Source: Acinetobacter rudis
GTDB taxonomy: Bacteria > Pseudomonadota > Gammaproteobacteria > Pseudomonadales > Moraxellaceae
Assembly (NCBI RefSeq): GCF_000829675.1
Contig: NZ_BBRX01000011.1
Span: 1-41,924 of the forward strand
Length of the DNA stretch: 41,924 nt
Direction of reading: 5' to 3'
Under the pieces are notes generated by a model. That model was not told the origin of the DNA. It saw nothing but the letters and a program-made list of their open reading frames with translations, and ran no database searches. How positions within the stretch are numbered: the stretch's first letter is position 1; each line of letters opens with the position of its first letter. The position numbers and the translations under genes are program-made. Below are positions 36,791-41,924 of the stretch, one piece after another.

Positions 36791-37729
36791 ATGCACAACA
36801 TTCATAATCAAAATACTGCCTTAGACATCCTAGATTTAAGCCAATTTCATGGTATCGATATTAATTTATATCCGCTCTTTATCGCGATTTTTGAACAACA
36901 AAGTATCTCTAAAGCGGCGCATATACTGTGTATTAGTCAATCAGCTGCAAGTCATGCTCTACAACGATTGAGGAACCATTTAAAAGATGAACTGTTTGTT
37001 CGTAGTGGTCATAAAATGCGGCCTACAGCATTTTCAGAACAGGTCTACCCCAGCATTCAACATGCACTATTACAAATTCAAGCCATTAGCCGTCCTCAAA
37101 TGCAATTTGCTGCGGATATGTTACATAACCTTAAAATCGCCGTACATGATGAAGTTGAACCCATCGTCTTCCCTAAAATTGTTCAACACTTTAAGCAACT
37201 GAATAGCCAAGTACAGTTCGTGAGTATTAAACTCAATCGTAAAAATGTACTTGCAGATCTCAGTGCTCAACAGATTGATTTTTTTATTGATGTTGAACAA
37301 AACCTCGGTGATAAAATCATGACGCAAACGCTGGTTCAAGACCAATTTGTTGTGTGTAGCCAACAAACAACAATGGATAAAGATCTTTATTTAAAACTGC
37401 AACATATTGGGGTTTCATCACGACGTAGTGGTGTATTAATCGAAGATATCTATTTAAAACGCGAGCAACTCCCAAGACAGATTTTTTTAAGATGCCAACA
37501 TTACTCAACAGCACTACAAATACTTGCTCAGCAATCCAACGCCGTATTAACCATCCCAAGACATGTACTCATGCACTTGCAAGTCGCAGATACTGTGAAT
37601 GTCTTTCCTGCACCCTTTGATTTTCCAACCATGAATCTTGATTTATTTTGGTTAAAAGATCTCAATGACAATCCGAGAATCCATTATTTAAAGCATCAGA
37701 TAATGGCACTATTTGCTGAAGTCATTTAA
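36791..37729 (+). CDS. LysR-family regulator, divergent from the ACAD operon
   Basis: This 312-aa LysR-type regulator has its HTH at about residues 35-60 (FEQQSISKAAHILCISQSAASHALQRLR, split at AAH). The effector domain follows. An N-terminal extension of about 17 residues (MHNIHNQNTALDILDLS) precedes the usual IDINLYPLF start. No clear Shine-Dalgarno is seen at 36791. The 91-bp divergent gap to the acyl-CoA dehydrogenase gene suggests it controls that operon; the inducer is unknown. Confidence 0.88.
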   Translation: MHNIHNQNTALDILDLSQFHGIDINLYPLFIAIFEQQSISKAAHILCISQSAASHALQRLRNHLKDELFVRSGHKMRPTAFSEQVYPSIQHALLQIQAISRPQMQFAADMLHNLKIAVHDEVEPIVFPKIVQHFKQLNSQVQFVSIKLNRKNVLADLSAQQIDFFIDVEQNLGDKIMTQTLVQDQFVVCSQQTTMDKDLYLKLQHIGVSSRRSGVLIEDIYLKREQLPRQIFLRCQHYSTALQILAQQSNAVLTIPRHVLMHLQVADTVNVFPAPFDFPTMNLDLFWLKDLNDNPRIHYLKHQIMALFAEVI

Positions 37730-37764
37730 CAATGCAGTAACTACCTGATTCGTAGTGCTCTGAA

Positions 37765-38697
37765 TCAATCGCACTGCCAGTAAGCAGGACAACCAAATTT
37801 CTCAATAAAAAAATCGATGACTGTGCGAACTTTAGTGGGCATTTTTTTCGTATGTGGATAAATCACCGAAATAAATTGAGGTTCTGTATAAATAGTGCCT
37901 TGATATTCACTTAACAATGGGATCAATGTCCCTGCTTGGATCTCTTCATAAACCAACCAATCTGGAAACAAAACCAAACCCATGCCCTGCTTTGCAGCAG
38001 TTGTTAGAGCTGCAGCATTATTTGAAGTCAACGTTGCTGATATGGCCGTAGCTGTTAATTGTTCATTGGTCTTGAAATACCATTTATTTGGGCCATACAC
38101 ACCTTGATAGACCAAACATTGATGATCAATTAAATCGACAGGACTGTTTATCGTAGCGTGTTGTTTTAAATATTGAGGGCTAGCCAATAAATAATATTGA
38201 ACTTGATGAAATACTCTTGCATGGAAATTTGAATCAGGTAGATGATTCATCCCAAAGATAATATCTGTTGAAGATTTAAAAGGGTCAATAAACTCATCTG
38301 TAAGGATCAGCTCAAATACCAATTTAGGAAAACGTGCATTGAGCTCAGCAAGCCAAGGTACAATATGTAATTGACCAAATAATACAGGTGCATTAAGCCG
38401 TACTCGACCTTGAATTTCACAGCGCTGCTCACCGATTTGATCAAAAATATCTGTTAAATTTTGGCTAATATTACGAGCGTAATCTATCAACATCTCAGCA
38501 TGTTCAGTAGCAATCACAGCACGTGTATTGCGATGAAACAATTGACAGTTAAGACTCTGTTCTAACTGTGAAATCACCCTAGAAATGGTTGAAGGTGCAA
38601 CATGCTGCAGCCTTGCAACAATAGAAAAACTTTTATGCTCATAGACTAAGCTAAAAATCATTAAAGCATAACCATTGATGTTCTTTAACTGTTCCAT
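37765..38697 (-). CDS. LysR-family regulator, divergent from the YdcZ pair
   Basis: This 310-aa LysR-type regulator has the HTH KSFSIVARLQHVAPSTISRV followed by ISQLEQSLNCQLFHRNTRAV, and a periplasmic-binding-protein-like effector domain. It belongs to the CrgA-like subgroup that has RNTRAV after the HTH. It converges on the other LysR gene (36 bp between stops) and diverges from two small membrane transporter genes, which are its probable targets. There is no good ribosome site before the ATG. Confidence 0.88.
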   Translation of the reverse strand: MEQLKNINGYALMIFSLVYEHKSFSIVARLQHVAPSTISRVISQLEQSLNCQLFHRNTRAVIATEHAEMLIDYARNISQNLTDIFDQIGEQRCEIQGRVRLNAPVLFGQLHIVPWLAELNARFPKLVFELILTDEFIDPFKSSTDIIFGMNHLPDSNFHARVFHQVQYYLLASPQYLKQHATINSPVDLIDHQCLVYQGVYGPNKWYFKTNEQLTATAISATLTSNNAAALTTAAKQGMGLVLFPDWLVYEEIQAGTLIPLLSEYQGTIYTEPQFISVIYPHTKKMPTKVRTVIDFFIEKFGCPAYWQCD

Positions 38698-38793
38698 TTG
38701 TGCAATATCCGCAAAAGTCTATTTGCATATTAGTCGGTTTTCTTGATCAGGCACAACGCTATACTGCGCAATTATTTCCAATGAAATCTGATC

Positions 38794-39219
38794 ATGCAAA
38801 TTATTATTATCAGTCTAATTGTGCTTGCAGGCATGGGGCTGTCTGTCGAAGCAGGAATTTTAGGCCCACTCGGTCAACGTGTTGGTGATCTTTGGGCGAC
38901 ACTCAGCATCTTTGGTATTGGCGCAATATTAACTTGCTTACTCATGTTGTTTTTCGCACCTCGTCAAGTGGTTTCTTACAGTACTCGCCCTGCATGGGAG
39001 TTACTTGGTGGCGTACTTGGACCTATCTATGTAGTTGTACTTACGCTAGCTACGCCTGTCATTGGGGTCGCCTTAACCATGCTTGGTGTACTGGCTGGTC
39101 AGATTGCACAAAGTATATTGATTGATCACTTTGCTTGGTTTGCAGTACAAAAACGCCCTATAGATCGTTTTCGTATGATGGCTTTAATCCTGATTGTCTG
39201 TGCAATGAGTTTAATTTAG
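38794..39219 (+). CDS. YdcZ-type (DUF606) DMT membrane protein, first of a pair
   Basis: This is a 141-aa membrane protein with five hydrophobic segments of the drug/metabolite transporter superfamily (DUF606/YdcZ). The first segment contains IVLAGMGLSVEAGILGPLGQR, split at Gly-Leu, and a middle motif is WELLGGVLGPIYVVVLTLA. Such half-size members work as pairs or dimers. The next gene starts 11 bp downstream with its AGGAG overlapping this gene's stop, so both should be made together in an equimolar ratio. The substrate is unknown. Confidence 0.85.
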   Translation: MQIIIISLIVLAGMGLSVEAGILGPLGQRVGDLWATLSIFGIGAILTCLLMLFFAPRQVVSYSTRPAWELLGGVLGPIYVVVLTLATPVIGVALTMLGVLAGQIAQSILIDHFAWFAVQKRPIDRFRMMALILIVCAMSLI

Positions 39220-39229
39220 GAGTATCAGC

Positions 39230-39709
39230 ATGGTGATATTAATGTTGTTCTTAGCTGTGTGTGCTGGTGCATTACTGAGTATACAAGCAGCGATCAATGC
39301 TCGCTTAAGTCAGTCGGTAGGCGTATTGCGCACCGCATTTCTAACTTTTGCATTAGGTGCATTAATAACCACATTATTGGTTATCTTTTTAGAACCGATT
39401 CATACTGAAAATTTAATGACTGTGCCCAAATGGCAATTAATAGGTGCCTTTCTTGGTGTACCTTATATCCTGATTATGGCCTTTGCTGTACAACGTGTCG
39501 GTGTGGCAACAGCTACAGTTGCTGTTATTTTTGGACAATTAGTGATGAGTTTAATGATTGATCAACAGGGTTGGCTTAACAATACCGTCATCGAATTTTC
39601 ATGGCGTCATGCTGTGGCCAGCATGTGTTTAATTTTGGCTTTGCTCTGTATTTATAAGAGTAGCCAAGCTACTGGTGTAGAATCAAAAAATCCTACCTCA
39701 GCAAATTAA
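39230..39709 (+). CDS. YdcZ-type (DUF606) DMT membrane protein, second of a pair
   Basis: This 159-aa protein is homologous to the gene before it: LLSIQAAINARLSQSVGVLR corresponds to the VEAGILGPLGQR block, and WQLIGAFLGVPYILIMAFAV to WELLGGVLGPIYVVV. It has five TM segments and a polar C-terminal tail (SSQATGVESKNPTSAN). AGGAG lies seven bases before the ATG. The two likely form a heterodimeric transporter, perhaps with opposite membrane orientation as in other small DMT pairs. No strong plus-strand terminator is visible after it. Confidence 0.87.
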   Translation: MVILMLFLAVCAGALLSIQAAINARLSQSVGVLRTAFLTFALGALITTLLVIFLEPIHTENLMTVPKWQLIGAFLGVPYILIMAFAVQRVGVATATVAVIFGQLVMSLMIDQQGWLNNTVIEFSWRHAVASMCLILALLCIYKSSQATGVESKNPTSAN

Positions 39710-39733
39710 AAATCTTAGTCAGCTGAAGTAAAA

Positions 39734-39773
39734 AGCCCCGCAAAATTCTAGATCATCTCTAAACTTTGCAGGG
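39734..39773 (-). terminator. Likely terminator of the TerC-CBS gene
   Basis: GCCCCGCAAA and TTTGCAGGGC pair with one mismatch around a 20-nt loop; on the minus strand the hairpin is followed by TTTTTAC. A second inverted repeat, GATCAGTT/AACTGATC (39792-39826), lies closer to the stop codon but has no T run. Confidence 0.6.
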
Positions 39774-39838
39774 CCAACACAATGAACTTAAGATCAGTTT
39801 AAATAAATTCAACCCATGAACTGATCAAATCATCGGTC

Positions 39839-41362
39839 TTAAAGTACATGGATCATCACCGTGGTAATTCGAGTGCCTTCAAGTTCAGTCACCTCAAAGT
39901 CAATTCCTTGATAGCTTAAACGTGATCCAACACTGACTATCCCCTGACATTTATCCAAAATCAACCCTGATACACTTGTATAGTCAGTATCCTCAGTCAC
40001 AACATCTAACCCAAGAGCTAATTCGAGTTGATACAGATCAAGCATGCCTGATGCTTTCCAAGTTTTTTCGTCAATTTTTTCTAAATCAAGTTGTTCATCT
40101 GCATCTGGGAATTCACCAGCAATTGCTTCAAATACATCAAGCGGCGTAATCAAACCTTGAATCATACTAAATTCATCAGTCACCAATACCAATGAACCTT
40201 TAGAATTACGCAAGGTATTAATCGCATCGATAACTTTCATTTTTTCGAATATATAAATTGGACGCTGCTGTTTAATTAAATCGTGTAACTGTTGTTCGTT
40301 GTCTAATACTGCCAACAATTCTTTAGCACGAACTACCGCTAATACCTTATCTAAACTCCCGCGACATACTGGGAATAAGCTATGCGGCACAGATAAAATC
40401 TGTTCACGAATTTCAGCTGGACTATCTTGAATATCTACCCATGAGATCTGATTACGTGGCGTCATAATTGTCGCAACAGATCGCTCAGCTAAAGTTAATA
40501 CCCCACCAATCATATAACGTTCTTCATCAGCAAAGGTTTGTTGTGCCTCCTGATGTTGCGCAAAGTCGCTCACTGTTTCTACATTGCCACCCATAAGTTT
40601 AAATATAGATGCAGCCGTACGGTGACGAATTGGAATTTTTGCAGCATGTTTCGTCGCATTGCGGTGTGTAAATTGGTTAAATGCTTCAATCAAGATCGCA
40701 ACACCAATACCTGAGTAGATATACCCCTTAGGAATATGGAAACCAAAACCTTCTGCGATTAAGCTTACTCCGATTAATAATAGGAAACTTAAACACAAAA
40801 TAACCACTGTCGGATGACGATTAACGAACTCAGTTAATGGTTTTGAAGCCAATAACATCATTGCCATAGCCACAACCATAGCCACCATCATTACATAGAT
40901 ATTGTCTACCATACCAATTGCAGTGATCACGGAATCTAAAGAGAAAACTGCATCCAATATGACAATCTGTAAAACAACGGCACTAAAACCAGCATATGCT
41001 GCATTACTGGTGACCTTTACTTCAGGTACACCTTCTATTCGTTCGTGCAACTCACTGACGGATTTATATAAGAGGAATAAACCACCCAAGAGCAAAATTA
41101 AATCACGCCCAGAGAATGTCCAATCAAAAAGAGTAATCAAAGGCTTAGTCAATGTGACTAACCAAGAAATAGCAAATAATAAGCCCAAGCGCATAATTAA
41201 TGCGAGGGAAAGACCAATCACACGCGCTTTATCACGCTGCTCTGGTGGTAATTTATCTGCCAAGATGGCAATAAAAACTAGATTATCTATACCTAAAACT
41301 ATTTCTAGTACGATTAGGGTAAGTAAAGCAATCCAAATGCTTGGATCTAGTAGAAACTCCAT
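39839..41362 (-). CDS. TerC family membrane protein with CBS and CorC_HlyC domains
   Basis: This 507-aa protein is of the YoaE/YegH type. Residues about 1-240 form a TerC membrane domain of six to seven helices with the acidic motifs [13 protein letters not shown] and [15 protein letters not shown], typical of the metal-exporter-like LysE/TerC superfamily. A pair of CBS domains follows (about 290-410; [14 protein letters not shown] and [20 protein letters not shown]) and then a CorC_HlyC domain (about 425-507). The role is probably in metal or membrane homeostasis; substrate unproven. AGGAGT lies eight bases before the ATG. I looked for a yybP-ykoY-type manganese riboswitch in its leader and did not see one. 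Confidence 0.88.
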   Translation of the reverse strand: MEFLLDPSIWIALLTLIVLEIVLGIDNLVFIAILADKLPPEQRDKARVIGLSLALIMRLGLLFAISWLVTLTKPLITLFDWTFSGRDLILLLGGLFLLYKSVSELHERIEGVPEVKVTSNAAYAGFSAVVLQIVILDAVFSLDSVITAIGMVDNIYVMMVAMVVAMAMMLLASKPLTEFVNRHPTVVILCLSFLLLIGVSLIAEGFGFHIPKGYIYSGIGVAILIEAFNQFTHRNATKHAAKIPIRHRTAASIFKLMGGNVETVSDFAQHQEAQQTFADEERYMIGGVLTLAERSVATIMTPRNQISWVDIQDSPAEIREQILSVPHSLFPVCRGSLDKVLAVVRAKELLAVLDNEQQLHDLIKQQRPIYIFEKMKVIDAINTLRNSKGSLVLVTDEFSMIQGLITPLDVFEAIAGEFPDADEQLDLEKIDEKTWKASGMLDLYQLELALGLDVVTEDTDYTSVSGLILDKCQGIVSVGSRLSYQGIDFEVTELEGTRITTVMIHVL

Positions 41363-41547
41363 TATTTTTTACTCCTAGATGTGCGAGTAAAAAAAATACA
41401 ATATTTTAATTTTTTAACAGACGAGGGGTCCATTTAATGAATAACACCATTCAACTAAAGATAAATTTATTATGCATAAAACTCTCTGTATTGCTTAATA
41501 TTTTTTTAGTTATTTTTAGTAATAATTTCCGATCTTGTCATATAAAA

Positions 41548-41575
41548 AAAACCGACCTTAGTTAAAGTCGGTTTT
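41548..41575 (-). terminator. Terminator after hemL
   Basis: AAAACCGAC and GTCGGTTTT pair around CTTAGTTAAA; the minus strand continues with a T run (from AAAAAAA at 41544-41550). It is about 45 bp past the hemL stop. Confidence 0.85.
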
Positions 41576-41620
41576 CATCTTTCTATACTAGAGGCAAGCT
41601 ATTTAATTCAAATATAGAAT

Positions 41621-41924
41621 TTAAGCTTGAGCCTTGATTTCAGCAAAAACTTCCTGAGCAGCTTGAATCGTAAAATCAATATCTTCATCACTGTGTGCAA
41701 TTGAGATAAAACCAGCCTCAAAAGCGGAAGGTGCAAAGTTTATTCCGCGTTGTAACATACCATGGAAGAACTGACGGAATTGATCAACATTACATTTCAA
41801 GATATGGTCAAAACTACTGATCTCAGTTTGATCGGTAAAGTACAAACCGAATAAACCACCCGCTTGTTCAGTTTTTACAGCCAAACCAACTTCGTCCGCA
41901 GCCTTTTGTAAACCACTCATCAAA
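41621..41924 (-). CDS. hemL: Glutamate-1-semialdehyde 2,1-aminomutase, C-terminal part
   Basis: This is a partial gene that runs off the right edge; only the last ~100 codons are present, and its start lies outside the window. The visible residues [29 protein letters not shown], and [22 protein letters not shown] are the conserved C-terminal region of HemL, the PLP enzyme that turns glutamate-1-semialdehyde into 5-aminolevulinate for haem synthesis. The PLP lysine is not in the window. The ATG codons near the edge are internal. Confidence 0.92.
   Translation of the reverse strand, partial: LMSGLQKAADEVGLAVKTEQAGGLFGLYFTDQTEISSFDHILKCNVDQFRQFFHGMLQRGINFAPSAFEAGFISIAHSDEDIDFTIQAAQEVFAEIKAQA

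Noticed and set aside
38700..38888. Open frame of 62 codons overlapping the start of the first YdcZ-type gene
   Set aside because: It has no family resemblance or ribosome site and overlaps a better-supported membrane protein in another frame.
39792..39826. GATCAGTT/AACTGATC inverted repeat as a terminator of the TerC-CBS gene
   Set aside because: It has a 19-nt loop and no T run; the hairpin at 39734-39773 is the better candidate.
41363..41547. Possible manganese riboswitch (yybP-ykoY) or a 14-codon leader peptide (MVLFIKWTPRLLKN) upstream of the TerC-type gene
   Set aside because: TerC genes often carry yybP-ykoY elements, but I could not find its conserved loops here, and the short open frame has no ribosome binding site.

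Overview
The window reads as a chromosomal segment of a gamma-proteobacterium of the Moraxellaceae, almost certainly Acinetobacter. The base composition is AT-rich. Several arrangements are typical of that genus: dat-ddc for 1,3-diaminopropane, a 382-residue DacC, a 377-residue MnmA, and PstC and PstA with large extra domains. Almost all of it is core genome. I see no rRNA, tRNA, CRISPR array, prophage or plasmid origin.

Layout. 1-1.8 kb (minus): surE and an nlpD-type amidase activator. 2.1-7.7 kb (plus): a small secreted protein, dacC, then the conserved nudJ-mnmA-hflD-purB cluster ending in a strong terminator. 8.0-9.7 kb: a DUF2238 membrane protein converging on a sohB-like peptidase. 9.8-14.8 kb (minus): the phosphate transport operon pstS-pstC-pstA-pstB, with a clear triple-repeat Pho box and an internal hairpin after pstS. 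15.1-19.0 kb: aroP and ipdC (minus) and a divergent Lrp-type regulator, which together look like an aromatic amino acid uptake and keto-acid decarboxylation module. 19.05-20.28 kb: a TnpB-only IS200/IS605-type element whose tnpB is frameshifted. 20.4-23.3 kb (minus): ddc and dat. 23.8-24.5 kb: a secreted SIMPL-domain protein. 24.6-27.6 kb: an acyl desaturase with its electron-transfer reductase and a divergent DesT/FabR-like repressor, with a 32-bp palindrome between them. 27.7-28.7 kb: an AI-2E-type membrane protein. 28.8-32.5 kb (minus): rapA and rluA. 32.6-36.7 kb (minus): acyl-CoA dehydrogenase, APH-type kinase, histidine phosphatase-like protein and SDR, with a divergent LysR. 37.8-39.7 kb: a second LysR divergent from a pair of small YdcZ-type membrane proteins. 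39.8-41.4 kb: a TerC-CBS-CorC protein. 41.6 kb to the end: the C-terminus of hemL.

How it works together. Several blocks are regulator-plus-target units with visible control sites: Pho box with pst, palindrome with desaturase and reductase, and inverted repeats between ipdC and the Lrp gene. The least settled block is the ACAD/APH/phosphatase/SDR set, which resembles enzyme sets that remove a 4-hydroxyl from acyl-CoAs by phosphorylation and elimination. Its phosphatase-like member lacks the second catalytic histidine. The clearest sign of mobile DNA and decay is the broken tnpB. I did not find a convincing new defence or mobile system; the region is mostly ordinary.
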